Assembly: GCF_910592395.1 (NCBI RefSeq)
Contig: NC_088315.1
Span: forward strand, 3,164,501 to 3,228,500
DNA length: 64,000 bases
Origin: Lineus longissimus
Taxonomy: Eukaryota; Nemertea; Pilidiophora; Heteronemertea; Lineidae
Direction of reading: 5' to 3'
The translations under genes were made by a program, and so were the position numbers. Position 1 is the first letter of the stretch; the number at the start of each line of letters is the position of its first letter. A model generated the notes under the pieces. That model was not told the origin of the DNA. It ran no database searches and saw only the letters and a list, made by a program, of their open reading frames with translations. Below, piece after piece: positions 1 to 12,960 of this stretch.

Positions 1-3000
1 AAAGAATCATAATTCCATCCGTGATCCCGATGAAGGTGATTTCACGTGAGTCACCTGTTGGACGTCCTTATAAGGTTGCTAAGTTTGTTTCAGTCGAGAT
101 ATCAGAACTGGTGAAGTCAGACGACTGAGTAGTAATTAGTAAACAAATAGCATCGACCTTTTATGTAATCCATCGTTTCGTCTCGGTTCATATTTTATCT
201 TGACTTGCCTTCCTTTATTGCTTTATTCACGTTTCACAATGACCTCTTGGTGACATTTATTTAATTTAATGATTAAGAGCCCTTTAAGATTTGATCACTT
301 TGACATTTTGGATATCATACTCTCACGTTTAATTTCATCCGAGAAACAAGTCGAGGTCGTTACGTACGTTAAAGGTACAAACATTATTATAGGAAGAACC
401 ACCTGAGAAACCGCGACATGTCACGTGATTTGAACAAAAGAAGTGAAGCAAAGCAAGGAGTAACATTCAGTGAATGATGACCTATAAATCCCAAGGTAAT
501 AAGTTGATGTGATACTGGATAAAGAATAACCGAGCTAATGTGAACACAAATTACACCAATCTAACAAACTGTTCTATGATCACGTGACAACGCTGCAAAA
601 TGGCGCTTAGTCTTGTCGTAGATCGGTCGCGGGCATGCGCAGTCATGGTTACGTGTTCGTTGATGTAAAAGTGAGAGACAGTGTCATCTTCATTTTACTA
701 AGAAGTGGGTGTGTATGACAAGAAATGGGAATAATGTGAGAGTGCATTATCCCGAGGCCTCGGAGGCAGGGCTGATACATATCAGAATGAGTGGGACGTG
801 ATAAGTAAGCCAAACCCATGCTCGCTTGTAATAAGTGCCAGAATGCACACCTTTTCGCAGAACCTTGTGGTGAAAGAAAACGACTTTACTGCACCTCTGT
901 CTGGGGGTTGAAGCTTTCGTGACAAGAGGATCGCGAGTTCGGATGAAACTGGTTGACAAAATAAATGGCGAAACTGGGAGAATATGTTTCCAAAGAAATG
1001 ACATTTGCTTGACAAAGAAAAGATGGGCAGTGAGGGGAAAGATAGGATACATGTGAGTCGTAAATACCCCGCAAATTAGTCATTCTTAGAAAGCCGTAAC
1101 CGTTGCACCGTTGTTTATATTAGCAAATTTGGCGATTTGTTAGCCTTCTTTCCCTTTTGTTACCTTAAGGGTCCCACAGCTCAAAATTTGGGATGATGAA
1201 TACAACAAATCTCTTGTATTTGGAAGAAATGTCGATATTGATGATAAAGAAAATTGCACACAGTCTAGGTATGAGACGTTTCCTTTGTAATGCATCTAAA
1301 CTTTCAAGTTTGGTCTGCCTCGCCGCCATTTTGAATAAAAATTTGCGTGACCTAGAATTTGAGGCTGTTCAGCGGATCTGATATTTTTACCGAATTTGGG
1401 GTTACTTTTTTGAGATGACCAGTTGGTAAAAAAAAGGTATAATTTCGGTGCAACTATAAAATAGTTGGTATATGCATGTATTTGGTGAAGATTTAATTTT
1501 TTTCGTCTAACTCCCGATTTCAGCGCAACAGGTTGAAAAGCGTGCTTTTTATCTCCATGGACAATCACGTCATAACCTCTTGATGACTAGGTTAGCGCAA
1601 TGCATCGATGAAAAGTCAAAACATTACATGTGTCCAGTGTATCAAAGCAGTGACATTTTGAAAAATATTGCAAAAAATAATATTTCATCAAATGATGTGT
1701 AATGCATGTAATTGGCGACACTGTTTCTTGATGGCATTTGTGATAATCGCGAAGAGGGAAGGTGTTGTGAGTCACTTTAACTTTAACGCGTTACGGATTA
1801 TTTTTGCTTGTTGCGCGGCCAGCTCACCAGAACATATGCGGGGGAGGAGCTGTCGATGTACAGTGATCTCAACTTTGAAATAATACTTGATGAGTAACGG
1901 CTTTATTGAAGGGTTGAAGTTAAATGGGTGTGGGATAGTACCTAAAGGTTATCCAATGGTTCGTGCTGATGGGACGTGAGGCTGGGTGATGACACATTTG
2001 CCATGGGACACTCACAGGGGTATATAAGGGAAGCGCAGCCGGCTTTACAAAAGTATGTCATATGTGCATCTGGTGGAAGCTTGTCCTTGTCTTCAGCGGA
2101 CTTGCAAATTCTTAACATTCAAAGGATATCTGCATGGATAACTGACGTAACTCTCCGATAGGTACATCTTCAATTCTTCCGCATGATGTCAACAACAAGA
2201 CTTTCCAATCGCACTTTGCACTTCTTCTTATCAATGATTCTGCACCCATTCGATATTGCTGCCGTGTTTATCAATTCGTAGTCTCGCGCGAGGAAATGTT
2301 TACATGTTGCTATGGTGTTATGAGGAATTTGATTGGATAATATCAAGTCGTGGTTCTGAGGTGAGTTGTAATGTTATGATTCTGTAGTGCTAATGTCGTG
2401 TAAATGAAGACGGCTAATTTGCTAATGATATGATTACACTAAAAGCTATATGTTTATCAGACAGTCACAATGATTTTTTTTATTGTTTTGGAGCGTACGA
2501 ACAAATTAAACCGGTTTAGAAAAACTAGAACATGTCCGAAAGGTTCTGTTCTGTTTTTGTTCTCTGCTGTTCTTCAATCTGTCTTTCAGTGTAATATTTT
2601 ATTCATTGCCCTGTTTCTGCTAAATAGTATACGTATTTACCAATGACCTGGGCAGTTAACATACATATTAATGCACAATTATATGTAACTCAGTGAGCAA
2701 AATTCTGCAATAAGAAAGCCGGGCTCAGTTCTAATATTTCCTAGGGAATGCACGGCCATGCTGACAGAAAGTAACCAGTAAGTCCGAATACCTCTACCAG
2801 CAACTGCAATATGTCCAAAATAAAACAGAAGAAGCGAGGAAAAAATTGTCCCCAAGGAGCTAAAGATCTTCGGTTTTTGGCTGTTGACTTTTCAAATGTG
2901 TTTTACTGGTGACCTTAGGCTAGCAAAACTATGATAATCAGAAAATCACTGACATATTGCATTATCTAGATATATATATTTATTAGTCTAACATAATGCT

Positions 3001-3034
3001 TTGTAAAAATAATTCATCGTTGTTGTGAGCCACC
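1..3034. other. No gene recognised
   Basis: AT-rich DNA with only short open frames (up to about 100 codons) that show no domain. An NRF1-like GCATGCGCA at 633-641 and an AAAATGGCGC at 597-606 hint at regulatory sequence near 0.6 kb. Confidence 0.5.
2021..2028 (+). promoter_or_regulatory. TATA-box-like sequence
   Basis: GGGGTATATAAGGG in a locally GC-richer stretch. No clear initiator and no recognised gene follow. Confidence 0.25.
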
Positions 3035-3156
3035 ATGGCCGTGGCGGCAGATGTCGTCTGCTCAATTTGTTATTGTTTACCTTTTTTTGCTCAAGATGGC
3101 GGCGATCGATTTTCCTGTCAGCAGTTCTTTCTCTGGCAACTTCTGGTGGTGGAAAG
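3035..3156 (+). other. Candidate first exon with optimal start context (uncertain)
   Basis: GCCACCATGG is a perfect Kozak context; the frame stays open for 40 codons plus 2 bases to AAAG|GTAATG, a fair donor. A second ATG in a YY1-like AAGATGGCGGC (3093-3103) reads MAAIDFPVSSSFSGNFWWWK to the same donor. Neither product is recognised and no matching downstream exon was found. Confidence 0.25.
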
Positions 3157-6100
3157 GTAATGAATACCGTTTAAAAATTCAACAGCATCAGAAAGCGAGG
3201 AAGACTGGGGAAATCATGGATGGATATAAAATGGACCGGCCTCACACCTCAACCAATCCGGATAGCTGAAAACCGGTCCTTGGCATGCATCACTGCTGCC
3301 ACCTCCCATGTCCCATGGCGCCTCCTACGACCTCAGGTCAAGGGCCTTAGCAGTAGAAGAAACAAATGTAAGATTTGCCCTTGAGGATGATTTTGATGGC
3401 ATCAGGAGTGTTTTTCGAGTGACTGTGATAAGCAAGGAGTAAACCTATAGTACGCTGTCGAAGAGTATATTAAACGTTGGTTCTCAGGTTCTATGAAATA
3501 CATTTATTTGAAAGACTCTGATTCTACGTTGCCGCCCTGTTGTGGGTTTTGAGTTGGGCGAAAATTGCTTTTTATGCATGGCAGCCGAATAACAATTCTC
3601 TTGCTCTTCATCAGTACAGTGCATGGTTGCTAGGAACGCCTGTCATTGGAATGGAGTCTGCTCTTACAAACTGCCGATATCAGAACATCAATGAAGAAAT
3701 GTTACACTCCTCAGAAAATAAAGCATCTTCGTATTAAACGGCTTGACACAATAGGAAAATTAGCGGGATAGGATGCAGTGATGCCATTGATGCTTTGCTG
3801 TTTCGTCGAATAAAACCTCCGCAAACTTTCCGTTTTGACGCAGTTTTAGATAAATTTTTTATCTCTGTACCAAATACGGTGATTTGATTCCACTTTGCAC
3901 GAATTTGTTTTTTTTACTCTATCACACTTTTTTCCCTAATGTGTCTGCTGTACCTTTGCCCGGGCAATCGCCCATACACCCGTGATAAACACGAAAGGTC
4001 ACCCGCCTTTCTCGATGCATGTTCCAACCTTGCTTGGGCGGGTATTTTGTTTTGATTTTCCAATACCTCAGACTCCCAATTCCATTACCTCGAACTCCCA
4101 ATTCTATCGCCTCTGCTTTCTGAAATGTCAATGATTTTTCCAGGCGCATGTTCAATCCTCGGCAATACGCCCATGCTCCTTAAAGGTCAACTGATTGTCA
4201 GCCCGGGTACACACATACATCCAAAGGCGGTTGTCCGATACATGTGCCACCCATCCACCCACTGATCTTCCTTAAAGGTCAGGGTATTATAGTCCAATCG
4301 ACTGAAAGCAGGCGTATGTTTTCCCGATGCATGTTTGTCGCACGTTCTTTCTTGAAATGCCAACGTATCATTGTCTTGATACATAATATCAACGAGAGTA
4401 TTCATTGGCGGGTCTTGAAAGGCGCAGTCTGATTGGCTATTTTTGGCCCTCGTTCTGAAACTAATCACTTGACTCGTTTCGGAAAAGCCAGCTGATTTCA
4501 TTGTGTTGATGGTGTGTCGTTTGGTTGATTACACATATAATACTCATGCACTTGAGTGTCGTACTAAGAAGTATTTGATTTGTTTTCCAGAATGGAGTTA
4601 CAGATATCAAACAAATCTTCATTGAGAGAGAAATATGCAGCTGACTCGTCCATCTACAGTAAGAATAAGAACACGTACTGTATGAACGGACTTTTATGAA
4701 GCCGTGTATGATGTATCAGAAAACAAATCAGCTTTTGGTTGCAATGGCATAAAAAGTAGTTGGAGATGATGCCAGACGTAGGGGCCTAATTGCTTAAAAT
4801 AGTTTAACTGAGCCCTCACCACCTCCAAGTCTAGCTACGCATTCGGAAATATCGATAAAAACAGCCGAGGGGAAAGTTCGAAAAAAATCGAAAAACATGT
4901 TTGCTTGAAATATGACTTTCCACCCCCGACAAACATTTGTTTGTTTTGATTCTTGGTACGAAAACTTGCCTAGGTGATGAAATCTAATCCTGTCGTGTTC
5001 TGTCAATTTCATCATCGGAAACCCATTTGTTTCCACCCAGTTCCAGCCTCCGTATGTTATTCAAATGTCACTCAGTGGCTCGGTAAAAAGGTCAACCGTA
5101 CCTGTTCCTTTCATTCTACACCTGAGAGGGTGTGGGAGTCACGCGGGGGAGAAAAGTCAGTTATCATTCTTGAATCATTAGATAATCCTACCAAATGGTT
5201 GGTGGATGTATTTTTTATTCTTCCATAATCAGAAAAATGAGGAAAAGCTCGTCTTCAAGGTAGATTGCTTCTACAGAGGCAAAGAACAGTCCAATGGTAC
5301 TTTGTTGTTTTTTTAGAGACTCGGGCAGATTTTAATGCCATGGTGTTTAGCTGATACAAAAAAACGTGCCCGAGTGCATGGTACTGATGTACCGTGCATA
5401 AGGAAGGAATCGATGATCAACAAGCTCTTTTATGGCAAGTATAGCACTGTACACGTGTATACGCAGCGATCATGCTTCAGGCCGACCTCGGGAATCATTC
5501 AGCTTTTGCATCCCAAGATACAATCTGTCTCACATTCCTTGAATGGAGGACCACGTGACTTAGTTTGAATGCCTGTCTGTCATTGGCTTGCCAGAGCAAT
5601 GGCAGATGATATTTTTTACATCGGATAATGTGGATTGCAATATCGTCGATATTTACCAATCAGATTCGAGTCGTCATTCTCTCCGCCTTTGTTAACCTTC
5701 GACTACGGCTTTTTCAGCAAACCGTCGCCAAGCCCTCTGGGTAAAATCGTAACAGAGGCTGTCAAAAAGATGCAACGCGTGTTTTGTTTTGAATGGGGAG
5801 GCCGTTATCGTCAGGTGGGATGTAGATTGCATAGATTGAACGCAGAACCGACTGTTTTTGATTACAAACGGACACTTTGTAGCTGAACTTTTACGCAATA
5901 CAATCAGCACTTAAATTTTTATTTGATATGTATGGCAACGTATCATTTTCTAAACTTAGGCCCACTGGAAGGCGTTTGTATTGAATGAAATGATAGCGGG
6001 CTTGATTATTTTTGTGTAAGGGTGTGTTATTGGGTCGAGGAGGTGGGAAGGGGAGGGGGGGGGGGTCAATACGATATGATAAACTAAGTATGTTTTACGC

Positions 6101-6880
6101 CCACGGAAAATGCTGTGCTTGCCCAGGAAATACCTTTGTTATCGACCAGATCAAGTGCTAAGAGGGCTTCAAAAATATCTTTCCTTTATCAAATGTTCCC
6201 TCATGTCGCCGCTTGTTTTCTACTTACAGGAGCAAATTAATCGTAAAAGAACGACTCGCCATTCAAAGCACTTATTCTCAGAAAGCGCCAAATATACCAC
6301 ACCACGTAACTTAATAACCTTAAAGCCTCCAATTAAGCACCAATAATACATCGACACTCTTTCTTCCGGTGTAACCTTCCATTCTTTTCGCTTTCATCGG
6401 TTTGCTGACGTCATCATCATGTCACGTGGCTCTTAATACGGTCTCGCCACACACAGTTGCTATGACGCTTATCGACGCTTTAATATCCTATGATACGTAT
6501 CATCATCCATTCACTGTAGCATCATCTATAGGATCTATCTTCCATTGGTATGACGACATCTTGATGTCACTGGCTCTAAATACGGTGTCCCTACAACCAT
6601 TTACTAGGCGCGATACAGTGACGTCACAACATAACGAGCGCGAATTCAACTTCATCATTGACGTTATTGTCACGTTTACTTTTTTGTTTGTTAAGATGCG
6701 TTACTGTATATGGCATTTCTACAACTGGCTTTGTCTATGTATATACCACATACTCAGTCATCTTCGCCGGTGGCTTTTTAAACCATCATTCATGGTCAAC
6801 TCATGCTAAAACCGGTGTTGTCACTTAAGATATTTACATCCTCATGTCTCAGTAATCATTGATTGACGCACTCCTGTCCT
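3157..6880. other. No gene recognised
   Basis: Short frames only. A two-copy 22-bp repeat (ACTCCCAATTCCATTACCTC) lies at 4070-4110, a G run at about 6053, and a diverged tandem duplication offset by about 143 bp at 6417-6600 (GTCAC.GGCTCT.AATACGGT). The 135-codon frame at 6402-6809 runs through that duplication and looks accidental. Confidence 0.5.
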
Positions 6881-6887
6881 CCGAGGC

Positions 6888-6925
6888 TATAAAACCAACA
6901 GGACTTTGGAGACATCTTCAGTTGT
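6888..6925 (+). promoter_or_regulatory. TATA box plus Inr-like site, no gene recognised behind it
   Basis: TATAAAA at 6888-6894 lies 32 nt before the A of TCAGTT at 6920, the canonical TATA-to-initiator spacing. About 95 bp further on, a diverged copy of the same stretch (GAGGCTATCTGATAAAACCTGC) has the TATA split. The following kilobase holds no convincing exon. Confidence 0.4.
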
Positions 6926-8644
6926 GGCCACAGCCTGGGTTGAGCATTTCTTCGGGACACCCAGCCTGGAATACTCGGAGGCTATCTGATAAAACCTGCA
7001 TGGGAATCTGCTGAAGTTGTCCGCAAAGACGTCCTGTTTGGTCGTGTCGGTGAAGTTTCATTCACAAACCATTACTTAAGAACTGGATCTGACTTTCTTG
7101 TTACCACTTTACACTGGAACACTTTCGGGAAGAATGACATTAAACAATGTAAATAACCTTAGAACTATAGTAAGACTTCTGCCCTGTTTCAGGATCTATC
7201 AAATTAATGATTACCCCATCCTGACTACATAAAATGCTTTTCTTTACCTGCAAACTATCTTTATTTTGTTTTAGATTAAAGTTGACGTTCAGCTGTTTGT
7301 CGCACAAGATGGAGAATGTAGCGGACCTGTTTTGATGGACTTACACGTGGATGCTATGCAGCTTTCGAAGGATACCACTCTGGATCGATTACCTTTGCTT
7401 CAGAGACGCTCAAACGGCCATGGATTCGGCCAAGCTCTTCAATTGTAAACAAGTTTGAGACAAATCATGTTATCACGCCAATTCTTCTCTTCCCTCGAGA
7501 GGAATTTTGGCACTTTCGGTGAGGTAATGGCCAATATCTGAAGACACCTATCATGCTTGTTCGGCTCTGAAGGCATGGGCATCGGAGTTCACCGGTCAAA
7601 ATCTGAGTAGAAGTCCCATATTCTTGCTTTTGAGGGGAAGTGTCGTGATGGCAAAGCAAGTGGCAGCTCGTGTCCAAGATTGTACCGCTGTCATAGTTTC
7701 AAGCAATGGAATTGTTCATGATGGATGTTGTAGTATTTGCTTCAATGTATACAATGGATGTCAAGTAACTTCAACGACTTCTTTATCGTGGGTGTACGAA
7801 AAGGCACTATACCTCTCTATCATTAAATGTCCTGTTGTGGTCCTTGAGCAAAGTTAGTTTTTGGTGCAGTGTTCACCCTCCACAAAAAAGCTGATTTGAT
7901 TTTGTGGCTTGAAGAACTTGAAAAATATAAAAAAAAGTGTGTGGTATTGTTTCGAAATAGGCCCACATATACTGGTGTGACAGTCCTGCCTTTACCACAC
8001 AGGCCCTAGGCAATATCACACAATCCACTCAAAAGCCTATGACGACTGCGTGGGCTGTCTGAGCGCCAGGTGACGCGATTCTCATGGTCTTTTATGATTT
8101 GAAACGACATTTTTCAGCCAGTAAATAAACGCGTGGGTGTCGAAGGATTGACTGAATGATGTGTGTTATTGGCCTGGACCAATAGACCATAAGCTATGTT
8201 ACACTTGTGGGTGGGAGTCATAGTAGTCTGTGCACACAAAGGCGTAAATTTCTATTAAAATATTTTATCCTATCGCAAAAAATATAGGTCAAGTTAATCA
8301 ATAGGTTGAAAGTATCAAAGTCAATTTTGAAATAATTTGTATGCTTGATAATTTTGCAGATATTGATATCTAGGCGATGGGATTTTACACATTATGTCTG
8401 CCTTGTATGCTGAAAAGTGTCCAGCGCTGAAGAAGAAGCAACACCTTCCACTAAAGTTTGGAAACCCGCCGATACAGATAGAAGATGGTCCATCGAGGCC
8501 GCGATTGTATAGAGTTCACGGTGATGCGTCATTGTTCATTTTTTAATGCCTGACATAAGAGTCTTTCAATAAATTTAAATCAGAGTCTTTTAATTTATAT
8601 TGAAAAACTCTGGTGATATGAATAACAAACAAGTCATGTTCAAA
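6926..8644. other. No gene recognised
   Basis: Apart from the diverged duplicate of the TATA region at 6974-7005, only short frames without domains were seen. Confidence 0.5.
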
Positions 8645-8775
8645 GACTGAACTATATACGATTCACTAATGTCACTTTTCACATTCACGTCGTACTTTCG
8701 AACCCGAGTCAGTTAACTCGTGACAAGTGAAACATGACAAATGACAACGTGAATCCTATGTAACTCGAGCCTCAC
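8645..8775. mobile_element. MITE-like inverted-repeat element, copy 1
   Basis: About 130 bp with ends ACGATTCACTAATGTCAC and, at the right, GTGACAAGTGAAACATGAC then GACAACGTGAATCCTATGTA. Shared with copies at 27622 and 41255; the two ends are imperfect reverse complements of each other. Confidence 0.62.
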
Positions 8776-9429
8776 GCGTATTGATCGGCTCAACTTTAAG
8801 AGACTGATGGGTTATTGACTTGACCCAGCGGTGTTTTGTTCTTCATCACTTCCCCTGAAGACCCTATCCCCTAATCATCGTTGCTTGGTTCATCCCTTGG
8901 GCGCATTGTCGACTTAATCTGACCCTGACACCGCAAATCAAGAAGCTTCAATAAAACAGCCAGGTGTTCAGTTCCCTGCCATTTCACCTTTACGTTTCAC
9001 CACGCAAAGCAAGGGTGTCATCCTACCTGCTTATTTGTTATCATTTTTTCATCAGTCACTATATGAAGGTGTTTTATCACTTGTGCGTGAGCGTTCTTTC
9101 GCGCAATTTTCATAAACATTAACGCAATGTGGTATCTTGCCTGCACAATTTTGACGCCCAGTTGAAAGACCGCTGTATCGTCGGGTTTTTTTCTGAATAG
9201 AGCCTTGCCAATTAATCAAAAATCCTAGAAAGAAAGAAAAAATCATTTGGGAAATTAAGTCAATGTCATAAGCACTATAATAATGATAATTCGCATGCAT
9301 CGCAATTGACCATACTTTATTTTCCCGTGTACCGGCCTTTTGTTGTCGTTTTCTTCCAAATCATTACCGAAAAGATCTGCCACGTGGCATCCAGCATAAT
9401 CTCGAGCCTGACACGAGCTGTTCAAAACC

Positions 9430-9660
9430 CGCCTGTTCTCCCATTCGCCGAACGGTAATGACGTGGTGAAGCCATTTTTAGCAGAGCTGCGAAATCCAGG
9501 GTTGATGCAGCAACGGACGCTAGAAGACGAAGTATGAATGGCGGCCATGCACCCATTCCCGACGCGTTACCAGCGGCGCGGACAACGCAATATGGCGCCA
9601 TACTGGATGACATGGACCAAACAATATCGGATCGTCTTTGCAAGGACTGGGTGCACTGAC
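9430..9660 (-). promoter_or_regulatory. Short CpG-rich patch with YY1-like sites
   Basis: CpG is frequent here (GCCGAACGG, GACGCGTTACCAGCGGCGCG) in a window otherwise poor in it. GCCGCCAT and ATGGCGCC motifs occur on the minus strand, and a minus-strand ATGGCCGCC opens a 97-codon frame. A promoter with a first exon is possible, but no gene was recognised. Confidence 0.25.
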
Positions 9661-11099
9661 TTCTTCAACAAATGGCGTCACATCGGCAGACGGCACTGAG
9701 AAAGCTTCCCACTTGTTGTTGTTCCACGTACACCATGATATATAATTTGTTGTGCGTGAGACAGCGACTACTGTGCAAGCTGAATTCTTCCTAATTACTC
9801 GTTTCTGATGCAGTGGATACATCCAGGACCCCCAGATGAGAGTCAGGGTGGACACCAAACCATGCAACCATACCAGACCGATCTTTGGGCCTCTACCTTG
9901 TCTTACAAATCTGGCATCGTACCCCGGAAACAAGAGAGAGGATGCTACGAATACCTTTCCGGATTCGGGATAGAAAAGATCGTTGACACGCCCTATAAAT
10001 CAGTGAGTCCATCAAACTCCGTGATGCAAGTTAGCAGGCACAGAGCCGAAAGAGGACAACGAACTCCGGGCTCTAAGGAAGAGGACAACAGATGTGATGA
10101 ACTTGTCTGCATCAGTCATAGTATCTTGGTAGACGAAGAGATTAGACTAGGATTAAAATTATTAAGGTTGTCCGAAACTATTTGTAGCCAAAAGATCTTA
10201 TCTGTAGGCTTACTCCAGGCCAATTTCTGAACATTTCGAAGATTCCAGTTAGTTGTAATTCTAGTAGGTTTTCAATTTCTTTTTTATGATAGAAAGGCCT
10301 ATGCTAACTCTGAATTTACTAAAAGATTTAGTCTAAACCTAGTGTAGTTAGGAAGGATGTTCATTGAACAAATAACATGAGATGTCATCCCTATATTCTT
10401 AATCCTTAATAGCATCATTTGTCAAAGGCGAAAGCCAATTCACTAAAGGTCATAGGTTACACACAGTTGAACACCTAGCGTAAAAGCATCATCATTCATA
10501 AGTGTATGATTCGGGTTATTTCTAGTACTAGTATTTGCAAGTAGCCCTCCTTCTTCACATATAGGAAGTTGTGTAACAGACGGGATATTTTTATGAGTTC
10601 GGTTTTGGCGAAAAGTTGGAGGCTTATCAGAAATTCGGTTTGTCCAAGTGTGGACTGGGGACTCTCCGGATAGCAAGCTTGAACACAACGTGTCAAGTTG
10701 GTCAGTAAATGCAGAAGAAACAAATTGAGTACTTTACCTGGTATCTTTGAAGATGCAACTACATGGTGGAAGAAAATCTGTATGGTCAGAGTCCATGCAT
10801 GAAGTTTTAGTCATGATCAAGTGTATTTTGCATGGTTGGTACCCTTGTGCATGTCTAAATGAGACCACGAGACATGATAGGGAAGCACGATATTCGGCTT
10901 AACCGCACAACCGTGCAGAAAACAAGGAATTAATCTAGGCATCTCAATCGCTTTAAACCAGCATTTTAACACGTTTAAATTCATAAAGGTCCCTTATTTC
11001 TGGTAAAACAAAGTTCTTCTTCATAAATACAGGTCAACAGAACTTCTTTGTTGATTTCAATTGATTTCTTCTCGGATTGACAATAAATTCATACCGGTA
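9661..11099. other. No gene recognised; two overlapping 140-codon frames
   Basis: A plus-strand frame (9808-10230) and a minus-strand frame (9520-9933) overlap. Neither has a recognised domain, and splice context was not convincing. Confidence 0.45.
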
Positions 11100-12660
11100 T
11101 TTAGATTGCAACACATTTTGTGCTCCAAGTGGAACCTTATTCTGTTGAAATTACAACTCATTTTAGGGTACTCTTCAAATTTGGTATCTCGCGGTTACTT
11201 TTAGTTGGAGTGGTGAAAACAATTTGGTTACACGATCTGGATGAATTATCTTCTGGGTTCCACAAGAAAGGTTTGCAGATTTAGATGCCATTTTTTGCGC
11301 TGGCCAGATTTACCAAATAAGTACATTAATACTGTTTTCAACCATTACAGTTTACACAGCCAAATTAAATATTATTTTATCTGTCACAAATTCCTAAAAT
11401 CTTGCCGAAATCCCAGTAGTAATTGCGCAGTATGAAACAGTCAATCAGTTTTTCCAAGCTTTGGTTTCTGTGGTTATCTTCACCCTAAAATAACTCATTG
11501 CTGACAAGTGGCCGTTATAGATTATGCGCCCAAATTTTGCTAAGAAATTTATATTTTAGTCAGTGACGATTTATCAAATTCTCGTCATGAAACAAGTTGT
11601 ATGTATGATGTTATTGATGATAAAAAATGAGTTGCTTTTTCACTGGAGTCTGCTGTAGCATTATCAGAGATGATACTTATCGTAAAATGTAAGCCAATAC
11701 CATTTCAAAGCCCCTACTTTTTTTGCAACTTAATTCTGCCAAGAAATTTATATTTTGGTTGGTGACAAATCACCAGAATATGGTTATGATCCCAGAATTA
11801 ATTGCGTAGTTACTAGAAATCGCCCATTGATGGGGTTTTCCCAACTTTAGTCTTTCTGAGGTCAGAATTGCCCTATTAAAAGAGGATAAATCCATACCAT
11901 TCAGAAGCCATTACAGGAAATGCAGCCAAAAATATGCCAAGTATAAGTAATAATTTATCAGTTATCAACTACGAAAACTTTACCACGAAAATTACGCAGA
12001 AATTACGCAGTTATTGGGAATCAAAAATCAATTGGTCTTTCCCACAATCACTATTTCTGTGGCCGAAATTGATATAAAGGGTTACTTCCTTCCATTGAGA
12101 AGCAGTTATATTCATGTAAATAAATAATGCCAAGATGTTTATATTCTTGTAAATTACAACTTATGACAAAATTGCAAAGATATCTGGAGTAATTACCTAG
12201 GTTTACGAAATAAACAGTCACTCGGTTTTGTTTGTCATTCCTTGGTTACTTCTCTGGTCACAAATAAGTTGTGTCATAGATTATGCACCTAAATCATACC
12301 AAAAAGTTTATATTTTAGTCAGTGACAATTGACCAAAATCTGGTCATGAAGCAAGTTGTATGTAAGCAGTTATTAACAATAAAAAATCAGTTGATTTGTC
12401 ACAGGAGTTTGCTTTAGTATCAGAGGTTACATTTACCGTAACGTGTTCCTCAATACCAATACGATGTTCTTACTGATTTTGCAACACAACTCTGTCAAGA
12501 AAGTTATATTTTTGTCAGCAACAACTCGCCAAAATATGGTTATGATTCCTCAAGTAATTACGTAGTTATAGGGAAGCGAAATTGGTGCGGTCGTTTTCAC
12601 TTGCGTAGTGTTTCTGAGATCAGAATTACCATTTGAGAGAAAAATTCCAAGCCATAACAG
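11100..12660. repeat. Satellite-like array, ~190-bp monomers in a 759-bp higher-order unit
   Basis: The segment AAGAAATTTATATTTTAGTC with variants recurs at about 11356, 11543, 11741, 11928, 12131, 12300 and 12497. Monomers 11543 and 12300 match each other far better than their neighbours: ATTATGCGCC at 11521 versus ATTATGCACC at 12280, then shared TTAGTCAGTGAC, GTCATGAA and CAAGTTGTATGTA. This gives a 759-bp period of four monomers. A diverged monomer may begin near 11150. The AT-rich block has no reading frame of interest. Confidence 0.8.
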
Positions 12661-12739
12661 GTATTGAAACTAGTCTACACCAAAGGTTTTTGATTTTTGT
12701 CCGTTATAACCTGGTACAGTAGAATTTTAAGTCGTGCTA

Positions 12740-12960
12740 GCTTCGTAGTTAAATTTTGACTATAAGGAACTGATCACAGCCTGATTTATGTTTATATTGG
12801 CTGGTTACATCAGGAATACAGGTATAACCAGACGAAGAACTGATCACATCCTAGCTTAAGTTTTGATGGATGGTTATAGCAGTGATACAGGTATATCCAG
12901 GAGGTGTGATCGCTGCCTGGGTCAAATTTATCTCACTGTTTACCCACGGGATATCAAGGA
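12740..12960. repeat. Degenerate tandem repeat, ~66 bp, about 3 copies
   Basis: AAGGAACTGATCACAGCCTG and GAAGAACTGATCACATCCTA, then GGAGGTGTGATCGCTGCCTG, each followed by a GGTTA(C/T)A..CAGG.ATACAGGTATA block. It directly follows the 190-bp array. Confidence 0.6.

Noticed and set aside
9520-10230. Overlapping 137- and 140-codon frames on opposite strands as a gene pair
   Set aside because: Neither is recognised and they share sequence in the overlap; splice context is weak.
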